In this document: piece by piece, positions 52,808 through 61,597 of the stretch
How positions within the stretch are numbered: the first letter of the stretch is position 1
How the letters are laid out: each line of letters opens with the position of its first letter
NCBI GenBank assembly: GCA_934101275.1
Contig: CAKOQM010000001.1
Location: 6,278-70,277, forward strand
Length of the DNA: 64,000 bases
Direction: 5' to 3'
Source of the DNA: an uncultured Bacilli bacterium
GTDB taxonomy: Bacteria; Bacillota_I; Bacilli_A; RF39; UBA660
Position numbers and translations under genes: made by a program
The notes under the pieces: model-generated
What the model was told of the DNA's origin: nothing
What the model saw: the letters and a program-made list of their open reading frames with translations, nothing else
Databases searched by the model: none

Positions 52808-53784
52808 TTTGTGACCTCCAAACTAACAGCATGAGCAATGGCTGGAATTGTTATTTTTTGATTAACAAGAAAAGGATTATGTAAGGAACCCGTTCCTATA
52901 ATCAAAATACGATGATACTTATTAGATTTTAAGATTTTTCCAAATAAATAAAGTGGTAAAGCAACAGGGCCGCTGGCACCTGCATTTGTTTCTTCCTGAT
53001 TTTTTAAATATAATTCGCAGCCAGCATCTAAATGTTTTGTAAGTTTTATGTGATAGGCTTGTTTTAAATATTCTTTTAATATTTTTGATCCAATACAACC
53101 TAAGTCTCCTGTTAAAATAAGATCATAATAATCTATAGAACGTTTCATTTCCTTTAAATGTTCATTTAAAACATCCGCGGCAGCAGGGGCCATGATCGCT
53201 CCCATATGGCTTGTATCGTTTTGTCCCATATCAATAACTTTACCAATCGTATAACTTTCTATTTTTATAGAAGAAGGCTCCTTTGTAAGTAAAACACTAA
53301 CACTACCCGTGGCCGTAAACGTCGCAGTTAAGGGTCTTGGCGCGCCGTATTCAATAGGATAACGAAATTGCTTTTCAGCCGATAAATTATGTGATGATGT
53401 CACACAGATTCCTAAAGCTTTTGTTTTATTTTCGAGAAATTCCGCGGCTAGAAATAGACTTTCCACAAAAGATGCGCAGGCGGAATAAACACCTAAATAA
53501 GGTATATTATAATAACGAGCCGCATAACTAGATGTTCCAATTTGATTCGATAAGTCCCCTGAAACAAGTAAAGAAATCTGACTTGGTAACAGGTGATTTT
53601 TTTCTAGTAAATTATCTACAGCAACTTTTTGCATTTTAATTTCTGCTTGTTCAAATGTACTTGCTTTAAAATAAAAATCATCTAAAGTCATATCATAATC
53701 TTTTACACTCCCCTCTTTTTCGAAAGGTCCCGCAATTGTAAAAGTATCTTTGATATAGACATTATTTATTTTTTTACTAGCCAT
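52804..53784 (-). CDS. spoVAD: Stage V sporulation protein AD
   Basis: 326 aa, thiolase-like fold: GVYSACASFVESL (thiolase-type Cys position), GDLGCIGSK, GASGPVALPLY. In Bacillus it binds dipicolinic acid for uptake into the forespore. Translationally coupled on both sides to the other spoVA genes. TGA stop supports the standard code. Confidence 0.93.
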   Translation of the reverse strand: MASKKINNVYIKDTFTIAGPFEKEGSVKDYDMTLDDFYFKASTFEQAEIKMQKVAVDNLLEKNHLLPSQISLLVSGDLSNQIGTSSYAARYYNIPYLGVYSACASFVESLFLAAEFLENKTKALGICVTSSHNLSAEKQFRYPIEYGAPRPLTATFTATGSVSVLLTKEPSSIKIESYTIGKVIDMGQNDTSHMGAIMAPAAADVLNEHLKEMKRSIDYYDLILTGDLGCIGSKILKEYLKQAYHIKLTKHLDAGCELYLKNQEETNAGASGPVALPLYLFGKILKSNKYHRILIIGTGSLHNPFLVNQKITIPAIAHAVSLEVTK

Positions 53785-54214
53785 AAATGATCACCCCTAA
53801 AATTCCTAAGAAAAAGGCACTTACCATACCGTATAATAATACACTTCCTGCCAAGCGAAAAAAATTAGAACCAAGACCTGTAATAAGGCCATCACGTCTA
53901 TAATCTAAGGCGGCTGAAGTAACCGAATGGGCAAATCCTGTTGTTGGTAAAAAAAGACCGGCCTGACACTTACTTACCCATGTATCAAAAAAGCCTAACG
54001 AGGTCAAAAAACTAGAAGCAAATATCATTGTAATGCAAAGCCATACAAAAGCTTCTTTTTGGGGAATACCAAAACAATTTTCTAACACCGTCACAAAAAT
54101 TTGACCCATTAATCCTATTAATCCTCCCACGAAAAAAGAAATAAAAGCACGTTTCATTTTAGGCTCTTTTGGTTTTAACTCATCCACTAATTTTTGATAT
54201 TCATCTTTATTCAT
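53777..54214 (-). CDS. spoVAC: Stage V sporulation protein AC
   Basis: 145 aa from ATG 54214 (AGGAGG upstream; the longer frame has no ribosome site). Four or five helices; FISFFVGGLIGLMGQIF and VGKC/CQAGLFLPTTGFAHSVTSAALDYRRDGLITGLG are SpoVAC signatures. First gene of the three-gene spoVA operon. Confidence 0.92.
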   Translation of the reverse strand: MNKDEYQKLVDELKPKEPKMKRAFISFFVGGLIGLMGQIFVTVLENCFGIPQKEAFVWLCITMIFASSFLTSLGFFDTWVSKCQAGLFLPTTGFAHSVTSAALDYRRDGLITGLGSNFFRLAGSVLLYGMVSAFFLGILGVIIYG

Positions 54215-54310
54215 ATCTGTCCTCCTAGCCCTAGTATGGAATGTTTTTTTAAAATTATACCCATAGACAGGCAATCAAATGTATGGTAGGATTATAGACG
54301 AGGTGTAGAA

Positions 54311-54937
54311 ATGGAAGAAAGTGTAAAATTAACAGCCAAACAGGAAAAAGTTTTGGATTGCATAAAAAAGTATCAAGCAGAGCATGGTTTTCCCCCAGCC
54401 GTCAGAGAAATTTGTGAAATCCTAGGCTTATCAAGTCCTGCCACCGTACAATCCCATATTAATAATTTAAAAAAAGCCGGTGTGATTCGTAATTCAAGCA
54501 ACAAATTTAGAACACTTGAATTACTTGTTGACAATGAATATTTAAAAGAAGAAGATGGTATTATAAAGGTACCTTTACTTGGTAAAGTAACTGCAGGAAA
54601 TCCTATCGAAGCTATTGAAAAGCCAAATGAATTTTTTGAACTTCCTGCTTGTTTAGTTCCTTTAAATAAAACAGTTTTCACTTTAAAAGTAAGTGGAGAT
54701 TCTATGATTAATAAAGGTATCCAAGATGGGGATATTGTAATATTAGAAAAACAAAATGTTGCAAATAATGGGGATATTGTGGTAGCCATGACAGAAGATA
54801 ATGAAGTGACTTTAAAAACTTTTTATAAGGAAGAGGATCATATCCGTTTACAACCTGAAAATGATACGATGAAGCCTTTTATTTTCCATAATGTGACCAT
54901 TTTAGGAAAAGCTATTGGCCTTTTTCATCAATTTTAA
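54311..54937 (+). CDS. lexA: LexA repressor
   Basis: 208 aa. N-terminal winged helix (LTAKQEKVLDCIKKY…SSPATVQSHINNLKKAGVI), autocleavage site Ala95-Gly96, catalytic Ser131 (GDSM) and Lys169. SOS regulator cleaved on RecA-ssDNA. No clear SOS box recognised upstream. A terminator hairpin follows. Confidence 0.95.
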   Translation: MEESVKLTAKQEKVLDCIKKYQAEHGFPPAVREICEILGLSSPATVQSHINNLKKAGVIRNSSNKFRTLELLVDNEYLKEEDGIIKVPLLGKVTAGNPIEAIEKPNEFFELPACLVPLNKTVFTLKVSGDSMINKGIQDGDIVILEKQNVANNGDIVVAMTEDNEVTLKTFYKEEDHIRLQPENDTMKPFIFHNVTILGKAIGLFHQF

Positions 54938-54959
54938 ATAACCTAAAAAGGGTTATTTT
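54936..54959 (+). terminator. Terminator after lexA
   Basis: AAATAACC / GGTTATTTT with T run. Confidence 0.7.
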
Positions 54960-54968
54960 TTTTCATGA

Positions 54969-54992
54969 AAAAACTCGTTTTTTAACGAGTTT
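54969..54992 (-). terminator. Terminator after phosphoketolase
   Basis: AAACTCG / CGAGTTT stem next to the - strand stop, with Ts following in the - direction. Confidence 0.7.
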
Positions 54993-57339
54993 AGAGATCC
55001 CAATGCCAGTTTGTAACTTCGTCTAAGTCTTTACCATATTCACGAATATAAACAGCATGTTTTTTTAATTGTTCTTCACAATATGTTTTTAAAGCAAGCG
55101 TATCAAATTCAGAAAGATATTTTAACGCTAGCAAGATTAAATGATAACGATCAAGTTTATTTTGAACACGCATATCAAAAGGTGTGGTAATAGTTCCTTC
55201 TTCTATATAACCACGAACATGGATGTTTTGATTCGTTCTTTTGTAAGTCAATTCATGAATCACATTAGGATACCCATGAAAGGCCAAAACAACCGGTTTA
55301 TTTTTAGTAAAAATAGCGTCAAACTCTTTATCGGTTAGACCATGTGGGTGATCCTCGTGACTTTCTAGTTTCATTAAATCAACCACATTAACAACTCTTA
55401 CCTTTAAATTAGGTAACCAATGTCTTAATATGCTTGTCGCCGCCATGACTTCAAGTGTTGGGGTGTCTCCTGCACAGGCCAAAACAATATCTGGATTATT
55501 ATCTAAATCGTTACTGGCAAAGCCAAAGATACCAAGCCCTTTTTCACAATGGCGAATCGCTTCTTTCATTCCTAACCACTCTGGACGAGGATGTTTACTA
55601 GCAATAATTAAGTTAATATAATTTTCACTTTGTAAGCAGTGATCCATCACAGAAATCAAGGTATTGGCATCGCATGGTAAATAAATACGTGCGATCGATG
55701 ATTTTTTGGTTAAAATATGATTAATCATACCCGGATCTTGATGCGTATAACCATTATGATCTTGTTGCCAGCAATGACTTGTAACAAGTAAATTTAGACT
55801 CGCGATAGGTTTTCGCCAAGCAAGCTCACTAGAAACTTTAAGCCACTTAGCATGTTGACTAATCATAGAATCAACAATACGCATAAAAGATTCATAACTA
55901 TGGAAAATACCATGTCTTCCCGTCAAAAGATAACCTTCTAATAAGCCTTCGCAGACATGTTCCGAAAGCATAGAATCAATCACACGGCCTTCCGTACTTA
56001 AAAGCTCATCATCGTCTAAAATTTTACCCTCAAATTGTCTTTTGGTAACTTCAAACACCGAATAAAGACGATTGGATAAAGCTTCATCTGGGCCAAAAAG
56101 ACGGAAATTGGTCGGATTTAATGCAATCACATCTTTTAAGTAACGTCCAAGGACTTTCATATCTTCTTTTTCATCATTGCCAGGATACGGAATACGAATG
56201 CCATATTTTAAGATATTAGGAAGTTTTAACGGCTCTTTTACAAGACCGCCATTCGCATTTTTATTTGCACTCATTCTTCTTTCTTTTATAGGCATCACAC
56301 GGCAGGTGTCTTTTAATCTTCCTTTTTCGTCAAATAATTCTTCTGGATGATAACTTTTAAGCCATCTTTCTAAAACTTCTAAGCTTTCGGGATGATTTTC
56401 ATTTACCTCGACAGGAACTTGATGAGACCGAAAGGAGTCTTCAATCTTTTTGCCATCGATTTCTTTTGGACCCGTAAATCCTTTTGGCGTTTTTAAAATA
56501 ATCATGGGCCAAATAGGTCTTTTAGTAACCCCTTTTTCTCTTGCTTCTTCTTGGATTAATTTAATTCTTATGATGACTTCATCCATCACTCTGGCCATTT
56601 GTTCATGGATATTTTCTTCTTTTCCAGAATCAACAATATAAGGCTCCCAACCACAACCTTTAAAGAAAGATAAAAGCTCTTCTTCACTAATACGAGCAAA
56701 AATTGTTGGATTCGCAATTTTATAACCATTAAGATGTAAAATTGGTAAAACAACACCATCTTTTTGAGCATTTAAAAGTTTGTTACAATGCCAACTCGTA
56801 GCAAGAGGTCCCGTTTCGGCTTCTCCATCGCCAACAATCACGGTGGCAATTAAAGATGGATTATCTAAAACGGCTCCGAAAGCATGAACGAGACTATATC
56901 CAAGTTCACCACCCTCATTAATACTTCCGGGAACTTCTGGAGCCACATGACTTGATGTACCCCCTGGAAAACTAAAGTGTTTTAAAAATTTACGCAAACC
57001 CTCTTCATCTTCGGTAAATTCCTTATAACACTCCGTATACGTTCCTTCAAAATAAGATTGTACCATCGCGGATTGGCCCGCATGACCAGGACCTACCACC
57101 CACATCATATTTAAATTATATTTATCAATGACGCGGTTACAATGAACATAGCAAAGATTTTGGCCAGGGGCACTCCCCCAGTGACCCACTAATTTTGTTT
57201 TTATATCTGAAAAAGAAAGAGGTCTTCTTAAAAGAGGATTATCTTTTAAATATAAAGCCGCGGCGGATAAATAATTGGAGGCTCTAAAATAACCATCTAT
57301 TCTTTTTAATTCTTCTTCATTAAGTGTCATTTTCTGCAT
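54991..57339 (-). CDS. xfp: Phosphoketolase (xylulose-5-P/fructose-6-P)
   Basis: 782 aa, full length. Thiamine-diphosphate enzyme landmarks GHWGSAPGQNLCYVHCN near the N-terminus, GPGHAGQS, GDGEAETGPLATSWH, and SYESFMRIVDSMISQHAKW. It cleaves ketose phosphates to acetyl phosphate, feeding acetate and ATP formation, and complements PflB. GAGAGGG ribosome site; a single-gene unit. Confidence 0.96.
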   Translation of the reverse strand: MQKMTLNEEELKRIDGYFRASNYLSAAALYLKDNPLLRRPLSFSDIKTKLVGHWGSAPGQNLCYVHCNRVIDKYNLNMMWVVGPGHAGQSAMVQSYFEGTYTECYKEFTEDEEGLRKFLKHFSFPGGTSSHVAPEVPGSINEGGELGYSLVHAFGAVLDNPSLIATVIVGDGEAETGPLATSWHCNKLLNAQKDGVVLPILHLNGYKIANPTIFARISEEELLSFFKGCGWEPYIVDSGKEENIHEQMARVMDEVIIRIKLIQEEAREKGVTKRPIWPMIILKTPKGFTGPKEIDGKKIEDSFRSHQVPVEVNENHPESLEVLERWLKSYHPEELFDEKGRLKDTCRVMPIKERRMSANKNANGGLVKEPLKLPNILKYGIRIPYPGNDEKEDMKVLGRYLKDVIALNPTNFRLFGPDEALSNRLYSVFEVTKRQFEGKILDDDELLSTEGRVIDSMLSEHVCEGLLEGYLLTGRHGIFHSYESFMRIVDSMISQHAKWLKVSSELAWRKPIASLNLLVTSHCWQQDHNGYTHQDPGMINHILTKKSSIARIYLPCDANTLISVMDHCLQSENYINLIIASKHPRPEWLGMKEAIRHCEKGLGIFGFASNDLDNNPDIVLACAGDTPTLEVMAATSILRHWLPNLKVRVVNVVDLMKLESHEDHPHGLTDKEFDAIFTKNKPVVLAFHGYPNVIHELTYKRTNQNIHVRGYIEEGTITTPFDMRVQNKLDRYHLILLALKYLSEFDTLALKTYCEEQLKKHAVYIREYGKDLDEVTNWHWDL

Positions 57340-57391
57340 ACTATTTCCCTCTCTATCCTATAAACAGTATACAATAATTAAGAAAAAAACA

Positions 57392-57811
57392 CTAGTCATT
57401 TTTTGACTTCGTGCTTTTCTTTTTCTTAGGTTCTTCTTTCTCTAATAAATCTCTTATCTCTTCTAAAAGTCTTACTTCATCACTTTTTTTAGGCGTTTCT
57501 TTTTTAGGCTCTTCTTTCTTTTCTAAATGTGTAATTTTATTAATAAATTTAACAAGTAAGAAAATACAGAAAGAAACAATTAAAAAATCAATAACACTTT
57601 GAATAAACATACCATATTGAATATTGGCATCTTTAATAGTAAGTGATAAACCAGAAAAATCAATACCACCTAAAACAATCCCTAAAAGAGGGGTTAAAAT
57701 ATTATTAACAAGAGAGGAGACAATACTTGAAAAAGCCCCTCCAACAATAACGCCGACGGCAAGATCTAAGACATTGCCTCTTTTAATAAACTCTTTAAAT
57801 TCTTTAATCAT
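57392..57811 (-). CDS. mscL: Large-conductance mechanosensitive channel
   Basis: 139 aa from ATG 57811 (AAAGGAAG upstream). Start KEFKEFIKRGNVLDLAVGVIVGGAF is the MscL N-terminal helix plus TM1, followed by a periplasmic loop, TM2 (FLIVSFCIFLLVKFI) and a Lys/Glu-rich C-terminal helix with EEIRDLLE. Emergency release valve for osmotic downshock. Confidence 0.95.
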   Translation of the reverse strand: MIKEFKEFIKRGNVLDLAVGVIVGGAFSSIVSSLVNNILTPLLGIVLGGIDFSGLSLTIKDANIQYGMFIQSVIDFLIVSFCIFLLVKFINKITHLEKKEEPKKETPKKSDEVRLLEEIRDLLEKEEPKKKKSTKSKND

Positions 57812-57844
57812 ATAATGACTTCCTTTCACATAAAAGAATAGCAC

Positions 57845-58035
57845 AGAAATATTAAAAGAAAAAGATATTATTTCTTTGCCATTTTCATCAATGTTTAAAA
57901 TGAATAATTTCTAATACCCGTTTTGGTACTTTCTCTTAAAAATTTCCTAATATCTTTAATAATTATTTTTATCATAACTTCTAAAAAATAGTATAAAAAA
58001 ACTTAGCCAATACTATCAGCTAAGATTATATCACG
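57845..58035. other. Gene-free stretch before the mobile element
   Basis: AT-rich, no open frame of note. A possible hairpin CTTAGC / GCTAAG near 58003-58025 lies next to the element's left end. Otherwise nothing recognised. Confidence 0.4.
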
Positions 58036-58053
58036 ATGGTCGAGAAGACAGGA
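58036..58053. repeat. attL of the integrative element (copy of tRNA-Pro 3' end)
   Basis: ATGGTCGAGAAGACAGGA, an exact 18-base copy of the tRNA-Pro 3' region at 63932-63949. Sequence diverges right after it, as expected for a site-specific integration repeat. Confidence 0.88.
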
Positions 58054-58074
58054 TTATTAAGTATTAGACGATAC

Positions 58075-58107
58075 AAGTCGTAATCTTCGGATTTACGGCT
58101 TTTTTTG
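58075..58107 (+). terminator. UUCG-loop terminator at the element's left end
   Basis: AAGTCGTAATC-TTCG-GATTTACGGCTT followed by a T run; it would insulate the element from outside transcription. Confidence 0.6.
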
Positions 58108-58188
58108 ATGCATTATTATCCCTTAAAAATGATTTATATCCTTTAAACTCCAAAAAAATTAAGTGAAATTTAAAGGAGTGTGATATAT

Positions 58189-58941
58189 ATGTCAGTATTT
58201 CGAGTAGAAAAAAACAAAAATTATACTGTAATGAGTAATTATCATTTACAAGATAGAGATTTATCCTTAAAAGCAAAAGGTTTGCTCTCATTTATGTTAA
58301 GCTTACCAGATGATTGGGATTACTCTTTAAATGGACTAGTATCCATATGTAAAGAAAAACACTCATCAATCAGAACCACATTACAAGAACTAGAAACAAA
58401 AAAATATTTAGAAAGAATACAAAATCGGAACGAAAAAGGTTTATTTGAATATGATTACATAATTTATGAAAAGCCTTATCAAAATGAACCGTATATAGAT
58501 TTTCCACATACGGATGAACCGCATACGGAAAATTACACACAAATAAATACTAATAGAAAAAATATTAATAAAAAAGATAAATTAGATATAAGTACCGAAG
58601 GAATAATGAATTACCTAATCCAAACTAAATTTTTAGATATCACTGATATTGAAATATATCGCTATAAAGAACTTATTAAAGAATTATTATCAAAATACAC
58701 AAAAAATTCACTCTATAAATCACTATGCTATGTTATAAGCAAAATGAAAGATAACAAAAACATTTCAAATAAATTTGCTTACTTTCAAAAAGCATTAATT
58801 AATGGTTTAGCATTATCAGAAAAAAGTAATGTTCCAGATTGGTTAAATAAGAAAATTGAAAAAGAAAAATTATCCAAGTCTGAAGAATTAGAAATGCTTG
58901 ATTTATTAAGTAAATATAAAGAAACCGAGGTGGCGAAATGA
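58189..58941 (+). CDS. HTH (HTH_36-like) DNA-binding protein of the element
   Basis: 250 aa from ATG 58189 (AAAGGAG). N-terminal domain RDLSLKAKGLLSFMLSLPDDWDYSLNGLVSICKE followed by helix-turn-helix SSIRTTLQELETKKYLER resembles the HTH proteins of Bacillota mobile elements related to RepA/DnaD-type initiators. The C-terminal half is charged and helical. First of three coupled genes ending with the relaxase; may act in element replication or control. Confidence 0.65.
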   Translation: MSVFRVEKNKNYTVMSNYHLQDRDLSLKAKGLLSFMLSLPDDWDYSLNGLVSICKEKHSSIRTTLQELETKKYLERIQNRNEKGLFEYDYIIYEKPYQNEPYIDFPHTDEPHTENYTQINTNRKNINKKDKLDISTEGIMNYLIQTKFLDITDIEIYRYKELIKELLSKYTKNSLYKSLCYVISKMKDNKNISNKFAYFQKALINGLALSEKSNVPDWLNKKIEKEKLSKSEELEMLDLLSKYKETEVAK

Positions 58942-59180
58942 GAGTGTTAACGAAGGAAGGCATTATGTTAAATGATGTGGATACTATTGAACAATTTAAA
59001 GTAATAACTTATTTAAAAAAATATCCCTTTACAAATAGTTCAAGACTATTTCTATATGATCGATATACAATAAAAGTTATAGACAGTAATAATGACGTTG
59101 GTTATTTTAAATACGAGAAAGATGGGCAAATACGTTTATTAGAAGAAGAAAATAAAGAAATGGATTCTTTTTCATTATGA
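58938..59180 (+). CDS. Unknown small element protein
   Basis: 80 aa, overlapping both neighbours by 4 bases (ATGA type). Mixed alpha/beta, acidic C-terminus. Probably a relaxase accessory or regulator by position; family not recognised. Confidence 0.55.
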   Translation: MRVLTKEGIMLNDVDTIEQFKVITYLKKYPFTNSSRLFLYDRYTIKVIDSNNDVGYFKYEKDGQIRLLEEENKEMDSFSL

Positions 59181-60439
59181 GTTATGCCATTTTTAGAACA
59201 GAACCTATTTATACTTTAAAAGACTTAGCTCAAATAGGTTCTCATAATAGACGTGAAAAAAAAGCCTATCAATCAAATCCAGACATTGATATATCAAAAA
59301 CTCAAAATAACATAGAAATTATTCCTTGCCTTTCAAAATATACCAAAAAGTTTTATCAAATGACAAGTGACTACAAAAAAGAACACGAAGAAAAAATGTT
59401 GACTATGAGAGAAGACCGTAAAAAGTCTTTCTCTCAAATGTTAAATAGTTCTAAAAGTGTTGTGGCTGATGAAATGATTTTTACAAGTGATAATATCTTC
59501 TTTGAACAAATGGATGAAAATGACATAAAAAAATGGGCAAACACTTGCATGGAATTTATTTATAATGACATTGGCTATTCAAAAGAACAAATTCTTCACG
59601 CAACAGTTCATATGGATGAAAAAACACCTCATTTACATTGTGTTGTCGTTCCTCTTGTACGAAAATATGACAATAGAACAAAAACAATGAGATACGCAAT
59701 TAGCAAGAAACAGTATATTAAAGACAAGTATCATTTAAGTGAACTTCAAGACAAATACCATAAACGTATGATTGAAAACGGTTTTGATTTACGTCGAGGT
59801 ATAAAACACAGTGATAATGAACACTTAACGGTAAAAGAATTCAAAAAAATAACAAGGAAACTAGATAATAATATAACCGCTCAAAATAAAAAATTAAAAG
59901 CCGAATATGATAAATTACAAGATAGTTTAAACTCTAGTAAAGAAACATTTAACAAAAAAGAAATTAAAATATCAAAAGAAAGTTATCAGCAAATTAAAAA
60001 TTTGGCAGAAACTACAAAACAAGTATTAGAAGAAACACCAAGAAACTTAGCTCTTTCAAATAGTATTAACGGTTATATAAATTCTTATCACCAATTAGCA
60101 ATGGAAAAAGCTGAAATTCAATACGAGGTGGATAATTTAAAAAAGAAAAATAAGGATTTAAGGCTTAAAAATAAAATTTTAACCGATTTATTATTCAACG
60201 TTTTCCAAACTTTAAAAAAATGGTTTCATAAAATATTATGCCTAGGTAATGAACAGGATAAAAAGGAAATTGGTAAAGAAATAACTGATTATCAAACCAA
60301 AGGCTATTATAATTATAACGATATTAAAGATATTGTAAAAAATACCTCTTTAGAAAATCAATTTATAAAAGAGGAAAATTATTATGAACTCGAAAGTACA
60401 TATTCAAATAAAGATAAAGATGATAGTTTTTCATTATAA
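59177..60439 (+). CDS. MobV-family relaxase (Pre/Mob)
   Basis: 420 aa. N-terminus MSYAIFRTEPI…GSHNRREKK…SNPDIDISKTQNN fits the MobV motif I region; the metal/HUH motif HMDEKTPHLHCVVVPL (about 150-165) is typical. Long coiled coil (about 225-345) follows. It nicks oriT and pilots transfer DNA. Coupled to the two upstream genes; strong terminator after it. Confidence 0.9.
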   Translation: MSYAIFRTEPIYTLKDLAQIGSHNRREKKAYQSNPDIDISKTQNNIEIIPCLSKYTKKFYQMTSDYKKEHEEKMLTMREDRKKSFSQMLNSSKSVVADEMIFTSDNIFFEQMDENDIKKWANTCMEFIYNDIGYSKEQILHATVHMDEKTPHLHCVVVPLVRKYDNRTKTMRYAISKKQYIKDKYHLSELQDKYHKRMIENGFDLRRGIKHSDNEHLTVKEFKKITRKLDNNITAQNKKLKAEYDKLQDSLNSSKETFNKKEIKISKESYQQIKNLAETTKQVLEETPRNLALSNSINGYINSYHQLAMEKAEIQYEVDNLKKKNKDLRLKNKILTDLLFNVFQTLKKWFHKILCLGNEQDKKEIGKEITDYQTKGYYNYNDIKDIVKNTSLENQFIKEENYYELESTYSNKDKDDSFSL

Positions 60440-60472
60440 AAAGGTAAAGTTAACTCACTAACTTTACCTTTT
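60439..60472. terminator. Bidirectional terminator after the relaxase
   Basis: AAAAGGTAAAGTTA / TAACTTTACCTTTT, perfect 14-base stem with a 6-base loop; it overlaps the end of the converging HTH gene. Confidence 0.85.
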
Positions 60473-60682
60473 ATCTTTTTCAATTGTAACTTTATAGCCA
60501 TATTTCTTGGCAACTTTCATAAATGTTTTGAATGAATAATTTCTAACACCACGTTCATAGCCTTGTATTGTCATACCACTAAGACCTATGCTCTTTCCAA
60601 ACTCATCTTGTTTCAAATTAGTCCACTCTCTTAAAATTTTCATGATGTCTTTTTCACTATAGTCATTGGCAATAAGTTTCAT
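60464..60682 (-). CDS. HTH regulator of the element (possible antitoxin-like)
   Basis: 72 aa from ATG 60682 (AAAGGA upstream). XRE helix-turn-helix: LREWTNLKQDEFGKSIGLSGMTIQGYERGVRNYS. Divergent from the 60775 gene across a promoter with two palindromes, so it likely represses both. Confidence 0.7.
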   Translation of the reverse strand: MKLIANDYSEKDIMKILREWTNLKQDEFGKSIGLSGMTIQGYERGVRNYSFKTFMKVAKKYGYKVTIEKDKR

Positions 60683-60699
60683 ACAAATTAGTCCTTTCG

Positions 60700-60756
60700 T
60701 TGACAAGCATACAGTATGACGGTATAATTTTATCGTATTCCATACGAGTAGTATGG
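60700..60756 (+). promoter_or_regulatory. Promoter with two palindromic operators
   Basis: TTGACA (60700-60705), 17 bases, TATAAT (60723-60728), an ideal consensus. The spacer holds CATACAGTATG (60708-60718), and CCATAC-GAGTA-GTATGG (60740-60756) follows the start region. Likely bound by the divergent HTH protein. Confidence 0.75.
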
Positions 60757-60774
60757 ATAAGAAAGGGATAAAAT

Positions 60775-61125
60775 ATGTACAAAAATGACATTAGTGAACT
60801 ATACATGGAAGATATACAAGGTGTCAGAGAAAAAGCTTGGGAAATGTACATATCGGAAGAGAAAAAATACTTGTTAAACGTTCGCCCGCAAGAAACAGCT
60901 TATCGGCTCATGTTATGGTTAAAGTATTATCGTGCAGAAAAGATTGATTTTAACATTATGATATCTAGTTTAATGGAAGACTTTCCTTACGAATTATCTA
61001 AACTTGAATTAACTAGTTATATTAAGCAAGTTGTGCTTTATTTAGAAAAAAATCATAAGATTAAAGTTATCAGTCAAAAGCCTATGATACTAGAAACTGA
61101 TATTCCTTTTACTCAGTTGGTATGA
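60775..61125 (+). CDS. Unknown element protein
   Basis: 116 aa, soluble, helical, with Trp/Tyr-rich centre RLMLWLKYYRAEK. Driven by a consensus promoter under operator control and coupled to the next gene. It could be the effector of a two-gene module with the 61122 HTH protein. Function unknown. Confidence 0.6.
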   Translation: MYKNDISELYMEDIQGVREKAWEMYISEEKKYLLNVRPQETAYRLMLWLKYYRAEKIDFNIMISSLMEDFPYELSKLELTSYIKQVVLYLEKNHKIKVISQKPMILETDIPFTQLV

Positions 61126-61379
61126 CTAAAGATGAATGTATTACAAATGCAATCGCAACAAGAATTCTAAAGCTCTGTGAAGAAAAACAAGTTTCTATCA
61201 ATCAATTGGCTCAAAAAAGCATTTTAACACAAAGTACGATTCAAAACATTGTAACCAGAAAATCAAAAAATCCCAAATTAAGAACCATTATTTTAATTTG
61301 CTATGGTTTTAATATTTCCTTATATGATTTTTTTGATGACGATATCTTCCATGATTTAGACAAGAGAATTATTGTCTAA
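61122..61379 (+). CDS. XRE-family regulator
   Basis: 85 aa, overlapping the previous stop by 4 bases. HTH region ILKLCEEKQVSINQLAQKSILTQSTIQNIV, then a short tail with DFFDDD. Paired with the 60775 gene. Confidence 0.75.
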   Translation: MTKDECITNAIATRILKLCEEKQVSINQLAQKSILTQSTIQNIVTRKSKNPKLRTIILICYGFNISLYDFFDDDIFHDLDKRIIV

Positions 61380-61384
61380 ATTCA

Positions 61385-61434
61385 CTAAAATGACATTTTA
61401 GTAACACACTACGATATCGGCAGAGCCAATATCG
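61385..61434 (-). other. oriT: oriT of MobV (pMV158) type
   Basis: Read on the - strand: an inverted repeat (CGATATTGGC / GCCGATATCG, 61412-61434, loop AGA region) followed by TAGTGTG-TTA (61411-61402), identical to the pMV158 nick region TAGTGTG/TTA, then a second perfect repeat CTAAAATG / CATTTTAG (61385-61401). Element has a MobV relaxase, so the match is coherent. The nick would fall between the G and TTA. Confidence 0.8.
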
Positions 61435-61439
61435 GTGTG

Positions 61440-61458
61440 CCAAAGGATATTCCTTTGG
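61440..61458. repeat. Inverted repeat beside oriT
   Basis: CCAAAGG-ATATT-CCTTTGG, perfect 7-base stem. Possible terminator of the 61122 gene or part of oriT. Confidence 0.45.
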
Positions 61459-61597
61459 ATACCTAATTGTTTTCCTTTAAAAATTTAAAGAAAAACAAAT
61501 ACCCCGTCACATAAATGTAACGGGGATTATATTACACTAAATTTACTATCGCTACTTTCATTTGCTAACGCAAACAAAACGTGCCACGTAAATTTTT
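61459..61597. other. Intergenic hairpin region
   Basis: Includes CCCCGT-…-ACGGGG near 61503-61526 followed by ATTATATT, a terminator-like hairpin. No gene. Confidence 0.4.
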
